From contig NZ_CANLZX010000003.1 of assembly GCF_947495675.1 (NCBI RefSeq), positions 1 to 64,000 on the forward strand: a stretch of DNA of 64,000 nt, in the 5' to 3' direction. The translations under genes were made by a program, and so were the position numbers. The notes below the pieces were generated by a model that saw only the letters and a list, made by a program, of their open reading frames with translations, made no database searches and was not told the origin of the DNA. Below, one piece after another: positions 1-9,441 of this stretch (positions within the stretch are counted from its first letter, which is position 1; every line of letters starts with the position of its first letter). Source of the stretch: an uncultured Algibacter sp. (GTDB lineage: Bacteria > Bacteroidota > Bacteroidia > Flavobacteriales > Flavobacteriaceae).

Positions 1-167
1 CATGTCATATCTGAAGGATCATAATTAAAAAATTCTGAATATAATATGTGCATAAAATCTGCGCCTCCCATGGGACCTCCTGGGTGTCCTGAATTCGCTT
101 TTTCTACCATAGCAACCGCCAATGCTCTAATATTATCTGCTGCCTTTAAATTAATCTCTTTGTTCAT
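1..167 (-). CDS. tkt: Transketolase, N-terminal part (runs off the left edge)
   Basis: Only the first 55 codons lie in the window. They read MNKEINLKAADNIRALAV and then a segment with KANSGHPGGPMGGADF, which is the conserved N-terminal thiamine-diphosphate region of transketolase (SGHPG.PMG). The enzyme moves two-carbon units between sugar phosphates in the non-oxidative pentose phosphate pathway, in the cytoplasm. The ATG at 165-167 fits the family start. The gene lies 196 bp downstream of the GH3 gene in the same direction, but a TATATTTG box in the gap suggests its own promoter. It is outside the tRNA-bounded island. Family assignment is firm; whether it is a full-length or a split transketolase cannot be seen here. 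Confidence 0.9.
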   Translation of the reverse strand, partial: MNKEINLKAADNIRALAVAMVEKANSGHPGGPMGGADFMHILYSEFFNYDPSDMT

Positions 168-250
168 TTTTTTTAATTATGATTTATATTTAGTTGCTTA
201 AAAATGTGCCTATTGAAAGGCAGAAACACTTTCAAAAAACACTCTAATTG

Positions 251-258
251 CAAATATA
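251..258 (-). promoter_or_regulatory. -7 box of the transketolase promoter
   Basis: On the minus strand this reads TATATTTG, matching the Bacteroidota -7 consensus TAnnTTTG, 84 bp upstream of the transketolase ATG. No clear -33 box was picked out. A plausible promoter from motif and position only. Confidence 0.4.
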
Positions 259-363
259 TAATCTTTAAGTAGATGGGTATTACTAAATGCTGAAATAATT
301 TAATAACAGTGTTCACATTTTCTTTTTTTCAAAAAACAGGCATTTTAATTAAAGATTATTAAA

Positions 364-2652
364 CTAATTTAGTTCAAATTCTTTTTCTAAACTTGTGTTT
401 GAACTTCCTCCAACAAAAACCTTAAATTTTCCTGGCTCTACGATATAGTCACCATTATTATTATAAAAACCTAATGTGCTTTTATCTAAAATAAAAGAGA
501 CCGCTTTAGTTTCTCCTGCTTTTAATTCAATTAATTCAAAACCTTTTAACTCTTTTACAGGTCGTACTACACTAGCAAACAAATCTCTTATATAAAGTTG
601 AACCACTTCTTTACCATCAGTATTACTTGTGTTTTTAATATTTAAAGTTACTTCAATCTTAGGGTTATCTGCCATAAGAGAAACCGGTTTTAAATATAAA
701 TTAGAATATTGAAAAGTTGAATAACTTAATCCATATCCAAAAGGGTACAATGGAGAACTTTCAACATCAATATAATGTGAATAAAATACATTATTGTTAG
801 AATTTACAGGCCTACCTGTATTTTTGTAATTGTAATAAATAGGAACTTGACCAACATTTCTAGGAAAAGTCATTGGTAGTTTTCCACTAGGATTATAATC
901 GCCATACAAAACTTGAGCTACAGCATTTCCTGTTTGAGTTCCTAATTGCCATGCTTCAATAATTGCGGGTATATGTTTGTCTGCCCAAGTTAAAGCTAAT
1001 GGCCTCCCATTATTCAAGACCAATACAATGTTTTTATTCACTTTATAAATTTCTTCTAATAATTCTTGCTGCACACCTGGTAATTGCAAATTAGTTCGAC
1101 TTCTTGATTCTCCAGATTGAAATCCAACCTCACCTAAAACCATAACAACAACATCAGCAGATTTGGCAGCTTCTTTAGCTTCATTAAACTCACTCTTATC
1201 TGAATTGTTTATTACAACTTCCTTTGTGAAAGCTGTTTTTCCAATAGACACATCTGCACCTTTTTTAAAAATCAAATCATTGCCTTTATAATTTTGCATA
1301 CCCTGTAAAACCGAAACTGCAGTATTATCATCTGCAGCTAAACGCCAACTACCTAAGGGACTATTATTATCACTAGCCAATGCGCCAATCAATACTATTT
1401 TTTGACCATTCTTTTTTAATGGTAGTAAATTATTTTCATTTTTTAAAAGCACAATAGATTTTTTTGCCACATCCAAAACTGCCTCATGGTGTTTTGAATT
1501 ACCAATCATTTCAGCCTCTCTTTTATCATCGCAATACTTATATGGATCATCAAACAATCCCAATTCGAACTTTACTCTTAAAATTCTCCTAACCGCATCG
1601 TCAATTATGGCTTCATCAATCTCTTTATTTTTAACTAAATGAACCAAATATTTAATATAAATATAAGATTCCATATCCATATCCGAACCAGCTGTTACAG
1701 CCATTTTTGCTGCTTCTTTATCGTTTTCGGCATAACCCCAATCTTTCATTTCTGAAATAGAGCCCCAGTCTGAAATTACAAATCCATCAAAACGCCATTT
1801 TTCTTTTAAAACATCTCTTAGCAAAAAATTATTTCCAGTTGCAGGAACACCATTTAGCTCATTAAAAGCATTCATAAATGATTTAACACCAGATTTTACA
1901 GCGGCTTCAAATGGAGGAAACACTACATTGTTAAGAGTTGATGCACTAACTTCTACAGTATTATATTCTTTTCCTGATTCAGAAAAACCATAGGCTGCAA
2001 AATGTTTAGCAGTTGCTGCAATTGTATTAACATCAGATAAATTATCGCCTTGAAAACCTTTAATACGAGCTTGAGCAATTTTACTTCCTAAATAAGGATC
2101 TTCACCAGCACCTTCCATAACACGCCCCCAACGAGCATCTCTAGATATATCTACCATAGGTGCAAAAGTCCAATTAATGCCAGAAGCACTCGCTTCAATT
2201 GCAGCAATTCTAGCTGAGTTTTTAATAGCCTCCAAATCCCAACTAGCTGATTCTGCAAGAGGGATAGGGCTTAATGTTTTATAACCGTGTATAACATCAA
2301 ATCCTATTAAAAGAGGTATTCCTAATCGAGATTCTTCAACTGCTATTTTTTGTACTGCACGAACTTCCTTTACTCCTCTTACATTTAACATTGACCCTAC
2401 CCATCCTTTACGTAAATGCTCATACTTTTTAACAGCATTACCTACTTTTGGTGTTGGGCCTGTAACATCCCAAAAGCCATTATATTGGTTCATCTGGCCA
2501 ACCTTTTCTTCAATTGTCATTATCTCTAATAATGAATCTATTTGCTTTTCAACGATGGTTTCATTTTCAACCTTTACGGAATCATAATCAACTAATTTAC
2601 AGCTAGATAATGTAATTAATAAAAGTATAATGAGGAATGTATGTATTTTCAT
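364..2652 (-). CDS. bglX: GH3 family beta-glycosidase, BglX-like lipoprotein
   Basis: A 762-residue retaining beta-glycosidase (beta-glucosidase/beta-xylosidase type). The N-terminus is a lipoprotein signal ending in LSSC with Cys18. A GH3 N-terminal TIM-barrel follows, with KHFAAYG near residue 217 and FVISDWGS, whose Asp near 295 is the expected nucleophile. Then come the alpha/beta sandwich (SADVVVMVLGE, LQLPGVQ) and a C-terminal fibronectin-III-like domain. Length equals E. coli BglX. As a lipoprotein it probably acts in the periplasm or at the outer membrane on short oligosaccharides. It sits outside the 59-bp repeat that bounds the PUL island and lacks the island's operator, so it is not clearly part of that regulon. 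Family is sure; sugar specificity is unknown. Confidence 0.9.
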   Translation of the reverse strand: MKIHTFLIILLLITLSSCKLVDYDSVKVENETIVEKQIDSLLEIMTIEEKVGQMNQYNGFWDVTGPTPKVGNAVKKYEHLRKGWVGSMLNVRGVKEVRAVQKIAVEESRLGIPLLIGFDVIHGYKTLSPIPLAESASWDLEAIKNSARIAAIEASASGINWTFAPMVDISRDARWGRVMEGAGEDPYLGSKIAQARIKGFQGDNLSDVNTIAATAKHFAAYGFSESGKEYNTVEVSASTLNNVVFPPFEAAVKSGVKSFMNAFNELNGVPATGNNFLLRDVLKEKWRFDGFVISDWGSISEMKDWGYAENDKEAAKMAVTAGSDMDMESYIYIKYLVHLVKNKEIDEAIIDDAVRRILRVKFELGLFDDPYKYCDDKREAEMIGNSKHHEAVLDVAKKSIVLLKNENNLLPLKKNGQKIVLIGALASDNNSPLGSWRLAADDNTAVSVLQGMQNYKGNDLIFKKGADVSIGKTAFTKEVVINNSDKSEFNEAKEAAKSADVVVMVLGEVGFQSGESRSRTNLQLPGVQQELLEEIYKVNKNIVLVLNNGRPLALTWADKHIPAIIEAWQLGTQTGNAVAQVLYGDYNPSGKLPMTFPRNVGQVPIYYNYKNTGRPVNSNNNVFYSHYIDVESSPLYPFGYGLSYSTFQYSNLYLKPVSLMADNPKIEVTLNIKNTSNTDGKEVVQLYIRDLFASVVRPVKELKGFELIELKAGETKAVSFILDKSTLGFYNNNGDYIVEPGKFKVFVGGSSNTSLEKEFELN

Positions 2653-2671
2653 CTTGAGTATATTAGTTTCT

Positions 2672-2679
2672 CAAATTTA
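2672..2679 (-). promoter_or_regulatory. -7 box of the GH3 gene
   Basis: Minus-strand TAAATTTG, 20 bp upstream of the GH3 ATG, matches TAnnTTTG. None of the CACTATTG half-sites found at the PUL promoters lies at the expected +33 distance, which separates this promoter from the PUL regulon. Confidence 0.45.
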
Positions 2680-2758
2680 TTCATTTGAATTTATATAATA
2701 CATTAAGTAATGTAAATTTATTTATAAAACGAATTAGTAGAAATTCATATAAATAAAA

Positions 2759-2787
2759 AAACGCTCCTCTAAAAAAGAGAAACGTTT
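2759..2787 (-). terminator. Rho-independent terminator beyond the left tRNA-Leu fragment
   Basis: On the minus strand a 12-bp stem (2776-2787 with 2759-2770, two G-U pairs, 5-nt loop) is followed by a T-rich run. It lies 12 bp past the 3' end of the truncated tRNA-Leu copy, where a tRNA terminator belongs. It is probably the original chromosomal terminator of tRNA-Leu, separated from its gene by the island insertion. Confidence 0.7.
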
Positions 2788-2799
2788 TACCTTAATTTG

Positions 2800-2858
2800 G
2801 TGCGGGCGGGGAGACTCGAACTCCCACACCTCGCGGCACTAGATCCTAAGTCTAGCGT
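2800..2858. repeat. Left attachment site: 59-bp copy of the tRNA-Leu 3' part
   Basis: These 59 bases are identical to 41106-41164, which hold the acceptor, T, variable and anticodon arms of tRNA-Leu(UAG). Beyond 2858 the match stops (atattg here, gtctac in the intact gene), so the 5' end of the tRNA is missing. A perfect copy of a tRNA 3' end beside an integrase remnant is the classic footprint of a tyrosine-integrase element. Confidence 0.93.
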
Positions 2859-2955
2859 ATATTGCACCAAAGAAATACAAATACACTCATTTTCAATGAT
2901 TTAAGTGTTCGTCAATTTTCTTTAAAGTCATATAATATCATATGATATCAATATT

Positions 2956-2975
2956 TGTTGTACCTATGTTGTACC
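2956..2975 (+). promoter_or_regulatory. Left arm-type integrase-binding repeats
   Basis: TGTTGTACC occurs twice in direct orientation (2956-2964 and 2967-2975, 11 bp apart), about 100 bp inside the left attachment repeat and just before the integrase gene. A third copy is near the other end at 41037-41045. Short direct repeats flanking the core site are the usual arm-type sites of lambda-like integrases. Function is inferred from position and repetition. Confidence 0.55.
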
Positions 2976-3049
2976 CAAACGCAGATAATAATTTGTATCT
3001 TTACATAAGTACTTAATCAAATGATATCCTGATTTGACTTTCGCAAAAC

Positions 3050-3590
3050 ATGTCAACGATGTCAGCAAGTGCAAAAATAGTTCTACGTAAAAAGCCCAAC
3101 ACCAAAGGGCTTTATCCACTTGCAATTCGAATAACTAAAAATCGACGCTCTACTTATAAACTTATTGGTCATTATATAGATTTAGAGGATTGGGATTCAA
3201 AAAATAATGAAATCAAAAAATCCCACCCAAATTCTGAAAGTTTAAATAACCTTATAACGTTAAAATTATCTGAAGCTCGGAAAGGTCTTATTGCTCTACA
3301 AACCAACAATAAAGATGCTTCTGCAAATCAAATTAAAAAAGAGATTTACAAACCCAGATCAAACCTTACATTTTTTGATTTTGTTGATGAACACCTTGAA
3401 GCTCTACAAGTTGAGGGGAAAATGAATCGTCTTTCTACTAACTCAGCTTGGGTTAGTTATATAGAAAAATATTGTAAAGTAAGACATCTCGCTTTTCAAG
3501 AAATTGATGAACGGTTTTTTAAAAAGTTTAAAAATTTACTTAAGAGGCAACTGCTCTCTTAACGAAACTACTGCAATGAATGTAATATGA
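3050..3590 (+). pseudogene. Tyrosine recombinase/phage-type integrase, truncated and frameshifted
   Basis: The open frame gives 170 residues with an Arm-DNA-binding domain (KIVLRKKPNTKGLYPLAIRI, then HYIDLEDWD) and part of the SAM-like core-binding domain (LTFFDFVDEHLE onward to FKKFKNLL). The frame then breaks: in the next frame near 3538-3590 the family-like text YLRGNCSLNETTAMNV continues before a stop. Full Bacteroidota integrases are about 400 residues; the whole catalytic domain with the Arg-His-Arg-Tyr residues is absent. The remnant abuts a reverse-strand regulator fragment, so a deletion joined the two. It lies 190 bp inside the left attachment repeat and is the likely former integrase of the island. 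Confidence 0.85.
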
Positions 3591-3596
3591 ACAAAC

Positions 3597-3840
3597 CTAA
3601 ACTTGTTTTTAATTTCCCCCTTTTCTTCATTTATAATCATGGAGGCAGCGGTTTCGCCCATTTTTATGAAATCTGTTGTGAAAACATCTAAACCCAACAA
3701 GCGCTTAAACAGAGTCTCATTATAAGATATTATTCCCACGTCTTTTCCAATAGTAAGATTGTTTACAGATATTAAAACTAATAGTTCAAATAACTCTTCG
3801 TCTAAATCTTTTCTAATAAATCTATTATTATTGTTGCTAG
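3597..3840 (-). pseudogene. C-terminal remnant of a LacI/GntR-type sugar regulator
   Basis: The minus strand carries the end of a periplasmic-binding-protein-like regulator domain: LTIGKDVGIISYNETLF, then VFTTDFIKMGETAASMI and NEEKGEIKN. This matches the last third of LacI-family effector domains (IP.D.GIISFND...TDF.MG..AA.MI). An upstream open stretch in the same frame continues to about 3840 and then degenerates, and there is no DNA-binding domain. After about 3597 the frame runs into antisense integrase sequence, so the natural C-terminus is also lost. This is a dead regulator fragment left by a rearrangement at the island edge. Whether it once controlled the PUL cannot be told. Confidence 0.7.
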
Positions 3841-3931
3841 GTCTAATCCGTTATTAATATTTTATTCTCTAATGAATTCATTTTCTTAGATTTTAAGTAA
3901 GACTATTAAAACGAAAAACAAAGTCTTCTAA

Positions 3932-5074
3932 CTATTTGTCTTCCATTTTTAAAATCACACTACCTGCTAATAAAAAAGCGCCTGTGCCATAGTTTTGCCA
4001 GCTATCTGCATCGGCATGTCTCGGATCATAACCAATATTCTGTACCCAACCAACTCTCCCGTCTTCGTGCTGGCATTTTTTAAGGGCATTCCAAGCTTTG
4101 GTCACTGCTGGTATGTGTTTTTTTTCTAAAAGTCCGTTGTTAATACCCCAAGCCAGAGCGAAAGTATGAAAACCACTACCACTAACCTCTCCGTGATTAT
4201 ACGATTCAGGACTCAATAAACTCGTACTCCACAATCCATCTTCTGATTGAATGGATAGGATTTTAGATGCCATTTCTTTATATAAATTCAGATAAAATGA
4301 TCGGTGTTTATAATCTTCGGGCATATCATCTAACATTAAAGCTAAACCACCTATTACCCATCCATTTCCTCTTGACCAAAATATTTTCTTTCCGTTTTCC
4401 TCTTTCTTATCATCTACTGATCCGTTCCATACAAATCTTAAATCTCTAGCAAATAAGTGTTCGTCTTTATCGTAAAGTTGATTATAAGTTTCCAAATAAT
4501 ATTTGTGCATTTCATCCAAATACTCAGGCTGATTTTTGTGCTTAGCATAAAGAGTAATAACTGGAGGCGCCATAAACAAGGCATCACACCACCACCACAA
4601 AATATTCTTCATTTTATTTTTATCTGTTCCTAAACTCCATTCATTGGGTTTGCGCAAGTGCTCATCTAAAAAGTTTTTTGTAGGTTCCAAATCCACATAA
4701 TTTTTACGTCCTCCATTTATGTCAACGTATAAATAACTATAGGAAATAGCTATATCATCAGCATGATAAACTCTATCATACGTTTTCCAATCATTCCAAT
4801 AGCCTTGATTTTTTAAAGCGGCCATATACACCATATCTTTTGTTGCATGATGCGCTCTAGCAACCCCTGTATAGTAAGCTCCATTAGTCCAATCAGTAGG
4901 CGACTCGGCCATAATTGGATGTGCTTCTTGCCATTTTAAAGCCTTAATCATTGATGCTTTAACTTCAGATTTATTTATAGAATTTTGTGTAGTGGCCTTT
5001 TGGGCTACTGTACAATTAAAAAGTGTTAATACTGCTAAGCATAAAACAATTGAATTTTTCATCTCTTTATTCAT
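3932..5074 (-). CDS. GH105 unsaturated glucuronyl/rhamnogalacturonyl hydrolase
   Basis: A 380-residue protein close in length to YteR/RhiN. It should remove the unsaturated uronic acid that a lyase leaves at the non-reducing end, usually from a rhamnose. Visible family marks are [13 protein letters not shown] (the Asp near residue 167 is the expected catalytic acid), [17 protein letters not shown] and a C-terminal [19 protein letters not shown]. An N-terminal signal peptide directs it out of the cytoplasm. The upstream Met (5074) or Met5 (5062) may be the true start; the latter gives a cleaner signal peptide. It is the last gene of unit C, 7 bp downstream of a GH2 gene. Its presence implies a lyase in the same locus and a uronate-rhamnose linkage in the substrate. 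Confidence 0.88.
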   Translation of the reverse strand: MNKEMKNSIVLCLAVLTLFNCTVAQKATTQNSINKSEVKASMIKALKWQEAHPIMAESPTDWTNGAYYTGVARAHHATKDMVYMAALKNQGYWNDWKTYDRVYHADDIAISYSYLYVDINGGRKNYVDLEPTKNFLDEHLRKPNEWSLGTDKNKMKNILWWWCDALFMAPPVITLYAKHKNQPEYLDEMHKYYLETYNQLYDKDEHLFARDLRFVWNGSVDDKKEENGKKIFWSRGNGWVIGGLALMLDDMPEDYKHRSFYLNLYKEMASKILSIQSEDGLWSTSLLSPESYNHGEVSGSGFHTFALAWGINNGLLEKKHIPAVTKAWNALKKCQHEDGRVGWVQNIGYDPRHADADSWQNYGTGAFLLAGSVILKMEDK

Positions 5075-5081
5075 TTATAAA

Positions 5082-7508
5082 TTAATCTATAATTAAATAC
5101 GTGCCTTTAAAACTTTGATTTAATACCATCATTTGTATAGGTTGTGTATTAGATTTTCTTTTTACTTTAATTGACGCTTGTCCGTTTGCCATTTCAATAA
5201 CTTCACTTCCGGTAGGCGTACCGTGACTTACTGAAGCTTCTCCACCATTTAAACACTGAAAATATACGCGCTCTTCATAATCCAAACAACGCAATCCATT
5301 TTTATCTATTGCGGTTGCAGTTACCAGATAATTATCATCTTCTAATGCTGTGTATTCTAACTTTAAACTTTGAGCTTGTTGATTTTTAACGAATCTGTAA
5401 TTTATTTTTAATTCATCCGCGACTTGTGTGCCATCTTTAGTTTTACCTAAAGACGTTAAATTATTTTCGCCATTAACAAAATCTACAGTCCAATTTAAAC
5501 CAGCTGCTGGAAAATCTAACGTATTTCGCTTTTTGATTCCCAAACTTTTACCGTTAAGAAACAACTCTACCTCAGGACAGTTACTATAAACGCTAATATC
5601 TCTTGATTTCCCCTCCGGTCCTTGTCGCTCTGTCCAAGTGTGAGATTCAATGTATGTAAATGGGTCATTGCTCCAATAACTTTTAAAAACATAAAATGCA
5701 TCTTTGGGTTTTCCCTCTCTATCAACTAATCCTTTTTGATTCATATACGGAATGGCATTTTCCGGACGTAAAGGCGTTCCAAAATCTTTAAATGCCCATT
5801 GCACGTTTCCAACAAACGTTGGGTCATTTTCAGAAATCCGTAGATGCCAATCGAATAAATCGACAATATAATTCTCACTCCAATCGCCTATTTGGGCAAT
5901 ATTTGCAACATCAGTTTGAACGATAGCTTCTTCCCAACCATCAGATTGAATTTTCCCTTCTCCTGTAATAGGATTTTCTGTATGTCTGCCAACATGACTA
6001 GAACCACCGTATTCAGCATGCAAAAAATGAGGGTACTCTTTTTTATACTTATCAATGGCTTTTTGATAACTTTTATAGCTTCCTGAATACCAGCCAGACC
6101 AAATGGAAGGCGAAAACACATCCACAATATCAGCACCTTCATAGTATTTTCTAATAGCCGTTTTTCTTGATGGGTCTAATTTATGGGCATAATCATTCAA
6201 CTCATTTAAAAACGTGTTTATCTCTGTTTTATCATCTCCATTTTCGAAATCTGGCAACCAATAAATTTCATTTCCTAAGGACCATAAAATAATACTCGGA
6301 TGATTATAATTTTGATTAATAATCTCTTTCAACATTTTTTTTGTGTTCGTTTTCCAAACAGCATTTCCAACGCCTCCTCTGCACCAAGGCAATTCATCCC
6401 AAACCAATAAACCAAGTTCATCACAAGCTTTATATACTTCTGGATCTTGCGGATAATGTGCTAAACGGACAAAATTAGTTCCCATGTCTTTCATCAGTTC
6501 CATATCAGCTCGATGTTGGGCATTACTCATAGCAGCACCAACACCTGCATGCTCTTCATGTCTGTGAGTTCCTCGTAATAACAATCTTTTTCCGTTTAAA
6601 TAGAAAGCACCATGATCTTTAAATTCAAACCATCTGAACCCCACTTTTTCAGAAATTTCATCTTTAACTGGTTTTCCATCAACAAGTTCTACCTTTAGTG
6701 TATAAAGGTTAGGCGAGTCTGTATGCCAAAGTTTTGGGTTCTTTATATTATTGAATATTATTTTAGAATTATTATCAACAATATCAAATTTGGAAGACAT
6801 AACAGATTTACCATTACTATCTATTAAAGAGGCTTTAATTTTTAAGTTTGAATTACCCGTTTGATTAATGGTAACTGTGGCCACCAATGATGCGTTTTTA
6901 TTAGATACTTTTGGTGTGGTAATTTTTAAATTAGATAAATGGTTTATCGGTAAAGTTTCTAGCCAAACATCTCTCGTAATACCTCCGAATATGAAGAAAT
7001 CACTTTTTTGAGATGGAATGACTTCTGGGTTATAACTATTATCTACCCGAACTAAAACTTCATTATTCCCTTTTTTTATGACTTTTGAAATATCAATAGT
7101 AAAACCAATATAGCCACCTGTATGCTCACCTACCTTTTCCCCATTGACGTAAACTTCACTTTCTATATTGACACCTTCAAAATACAATTGATAGATTTGA
7201 TTAGAGTCAATATCAGATATTTCTAAATCTTTTTTATACCAACTAGCGCTTCTTCTGTAACCTGGTATTGCATCGGTAGCATCTAAGGCATTCCAACTAT
7301 GCGGTAAATTAATTTTTTGCCAATTATTTATTTGTAATGCATCACTAATATTTTTTGCAGAATTTTCTAAATACAACCAATTTGCATTTTTATTAACTCT
7401 ACTTCTTGGAGTATCATTTTTCGTTTCTGCATAGCATGAAACCGTAATGGAATAAGTTATTAAAGTAATTAAAAACTTTAACGATGAGATTTTTAATGTC
7501 ATTATCAT
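5082..7508 (-). CDS. GH2 family exo-glycosidase (beta-galactosidase/beta-glucuronidase type), 808 aa
   Basis: A retaining GH2 enzyme. The N-terminal sugar-binding domain carries ASWYKKDLEIS and YVNGEKVGEHTGGYIGF. An immunoglobulin-like domain and a TIM barrel follow. The acid/base Glu lies in ILWSLGNEIY near residue 413 and the nucleophile Glu in HAEYGG near 498. A C-terminal Ig-like domain (DISVYSNCPEVELFLNG) follows. The barrel end has NQKGLVDREG, an NxKG motif that in GH2 beta-glucuronidases binds the carboxylate, though related motifs also occur in other GH2 groups. A signal sequence ends near TVSC, a possible lipoprotein site. Start may be Met1 (7508) or Met3 (7502). It lies in unit C between a second GH2 and GH105. 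Confidence 0.88.
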   Translation of the reverse strand: MIMTLKISSLKFLITLITYSITVSCYAETKNDTPRSRVNKNANWLYLENSAKNISDALQINNWQKINLPHSWNALDATDAIPGYRRSASWYKKDLEISDIDSNQIYQLYFEGVNIESEVYVNGEKVGEHTGGYIGFTIDISKVIKKGNNEVLVRVDNSYNPEVIPSQKSDFFIFGGITRDVWLETLPINHLSNLKITTPKVSNKNASLVATVTINQTGNSNLKIKASLIDSNGKSVMSSKFDIVDNNSKIIFNNIKNPKLWHTDSPNLYTLKVELVDGKPVKDEISEKVGFRWFEFKDHGAFYLNGKRLLLRGTHRHEEHAGVGAAMSNAQHRADMELMKDMGTNFVRLAHYPQDPEVYKACDELGLLVWDELPWCRGGVGNAVWKTNTKKMLKEIINQNYNHPSIILWSLGNEIYWLPDFENGDDKTEINTFLNELNDYAHKLDPSRKTAIRKYYEGADIVDVFSPSIWSGWYSGSYKSYQKAIDKYKKEYPHFLHAEYGGSSHVGRHTENPITGEGKIQSDGWEEAIVQTDVANIAQIGDWSENYIVDLFDWHLRISENDPTFVGNVQWAFKDFGTPLRPENAIPYMNQKGLVDREGKPKDAFYVFKSYWSNDPFTYIESHTWTERQGPEGKSRDISVYSNCPEVELFLNGKSLGIKKRNTLDFPAAGLNWTVDFVNGENNLTSLGKTKDGTQVADELKINYRFVKNQQAQSLKLEYTALEDDNYLVTATAIDKNGLRCLDYEERVYFQCLNGGEASVSHGTPTGSEVIEMANGQASIKVKRKSNTQPIQMMVLNQSFKGTYLIID

Positions 7509-7567
7509 GTAATAAAATATAAACTTAGTATCAAAAAAATAGCTTGTGCTAATCAGATAAACACTTT

Positions 7568-9400
7568 TTAATTCTGTGTTTTCAAATTTTTATAAAATTT
7601 TTGTAGCGTGTAAAATGCTTTTTTCTTATTCCCTGTTTCAGAAATTAATCCTTTTCTGTTATAACCGTTTTGATAGACATCGTGCATGCGACGCGGCGAT
7701 CTAAAATCTGTTAAAATCCAAGGTGTTACACCACTAAATTGGGGTATTCTTGCTAGTGCTGGTAAGGTTTCCTCATAAAGATATGCTTGGTTATCTTCTG
7801 TCCACATGGTAGATTTATCGCCATGAAAACCTTGTAGTGCAGCTGCTCCAAATTCGGATATAATTACTGGTTTGTCAATATCAATTTCCCATCGGATGTT
7901 TTTTAGATCTTCAATTTTACCTCCGTACCAACCGTAATATTGATTGAAGCTCACAATGTCCACAACATCTGAAAATTTATCTTCAATAACCATAATGTTT
8001 TTATCGTCTGCACTCGGGTGATCTTCTAAAGCTGCAGTAATTAAACGTGTATTATCCAATGCCCTTGTTGCTTTTGCAAGATTGGTTAAAAAACTAAGTC
8101 GCTCTTCTGATTGTGGTGTTTCATTGGCCATAGACCAAATTATTACCGACGCCCTGTTTTTATCTCTAGTAACTGCTTCTTTTAATTGCGTTTCTGCTTT
8201 TTTATAGGTTTCCATGTTTTTCCAATCTATGGTCCAATACACAGGAATTTCTTCCCAAACTAAAAGCCCCATTTTATCGGCTAAACGCACCATGTTCTCG
8301 TTATGAGGATAATGTGCTAACCTTACGAAATTGCATCCCAATTCTTTAGCCCAACCTAAAAGAACGCGCGCATCCTCAATAGAATGTGCTCTACCACCAC
8401 GCATTACATTTTCTTCATGAATAGAAATTCCTTTTAAGAATACTTTTTCTCCATTAAGTAAAATATCTGAACCTTTAGTTTCAATACGTCTAAATCCAAT
8501 TTTATCAGAAATTTTATCAGTATCTGTCGAAATTGAAACCGTATAAAGTTTTGGATTGTTATCACTCCATTTATTAATCTTTTTAACTGGTATGGCAAAT
8601 TCTACAAAGCCTTTGCTATCTGTAGTATAGGTTTTACTAATATTCAATTCTGGAATTTTCACTACTACTTGAGTATTTGCTTTGCTCTCTCCATTTAATT
8701 GAGTGAAGCCTTTTAGTTGCTTACTGTTGGCTTTATCTAATTGAATACTATAATCTTCAATAAAGGTTTGGCTCAATTCATAAATCGTAACATCTCTAGT
8801 TATACCGCCATAGTTCCACCAATCGGTACTTACTGTTGGCACTTCATCTGGAAAACGCTTATTATCTACCCTTACAACTACAAAATTATCTTTGGCTTTT
8901 AATACTTTAGACATTTCAAAATTAAAGGGTGTAAATCCACCTCTATGAGCACCGAGCTTTTTTCCATTTACATAGACATCGGCAAAATAGTTAACTGCTC
9001 CAAAATGCAGATAATACCTTTTAGAACTATCGTAGTTGGGAACATCAAAAGATTTTTTGTACCATAAGGTACCCTCATAATAGTATAAATTTTCCTTTTG
9101 TGAATTCCAATCTCCTGGAACTAACAATGTTGGTGCCGCATCAAAATCGTATTCAACCCTATCTGTTTTATCTTTAGGCTTTGCATTCATGAAGTAAGCA
9201 CCAGCACCTGGATTTTCAGATTCGTCGTGAGGCTCTCTTCTGTAGTTGTAATATCCAGACTCGTATACATCTACAATATAATTCCATCGTCCATTTAGGG
9301 TTACACCTTCTCTCAAATAATTGTTTTGCAATAAATTATCTTGTGCAAATAGCACGATATTTGAAATTAACACGAATAAGATTAATGCTATTTTTTTCAT
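7568..9400 (-). CDS. GH2 beta-glucuronidase-like enzyme, 610 aa
   Basis: Length and layout match UidA-type beta-glucuronidase (about 600 residues): jelly-roll sugar-binding domain (LHFGAVNYFADVYVNGKKLG), Ig-like domain, TIM barrel. Acid/base Glu is in VIIWSMANET near residue 430 and nucleophile Glu in PVIISEFGAAA near 540. GYNRKGLIS carries the NxKG carboxylate-binding motif that marks GH2 beta-glucuronidases. A clean signal peptide (ending near LFAQ) places it in the periplasm. It would remove non-reducing beta-linked uronic acid. It is 42 bp downstream of the S1_7-like sulfatase in unit C, suggesting that desulfation exposes its substrate. Confidence 0.88.
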   Translation of the reverse strand: MKKIALILFVLISNIVLFAQDNLLQNNYLREGVTLNGRWNYIVDVYESGYYNYRREPHDESENPGAGAYFMNAKPKDKTDRVEYDFDAAPTLLVPGDWNSQKENLYYYEGTLWYKKSFDVPNYDSSKRYYLHFGAVNYFADVYVNGKKLGAHRGGFTPFNFEMSKVLKAKDNFVVVRVDNKRFPDEVPTVSTDWWNYGGITRDVTIYELSQTFIEDYSIQLDKANSKQLKGFTQLNGESKANTQVVVKIPELNISKTYTTDSKGFVEFAIPVKKINKWSDNNPKLYTVSISTDTDKISDKIGFRRIETKGSDILLNGEKVFLKGISIHEENVMRGGRAHSIEDARVLLGWAKELGCNFVRLAHYPHNENMVRLADKMGLLVWEEIPVYWTIDWKNMETYKKAETQLKEAVTRDKNRASVIIWSMANETPQSEERLSFLTNLAKATRALDNTRLITAALEDHPSADDKNIMVIEDKFSDVVDIVSFNQYYGWYGGKIEDLKNIRWEIDIDKPVIISEFGAAALQGFHGDKSTMWTEDNQAYLYEETLPALARIPQFSGVTPWILTDFRSPRRMHDVYQNGYNRKGLISETGNKKKAFYTLQKFYKNLKTQN

Positions 9401-9441
9401 GATTTATATTCTTTAAAACTTAAGTTTAGGGTATTGATTGA

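Noticed and set aside
5892..6142. Overlapping open frames on both strands inside the 808-aa GH2 gene, and similar ones inside other large genes
   Set aside because: They lie fully within well-supported genes, have no family resemblance and no promoter, and are by-products of codon use.
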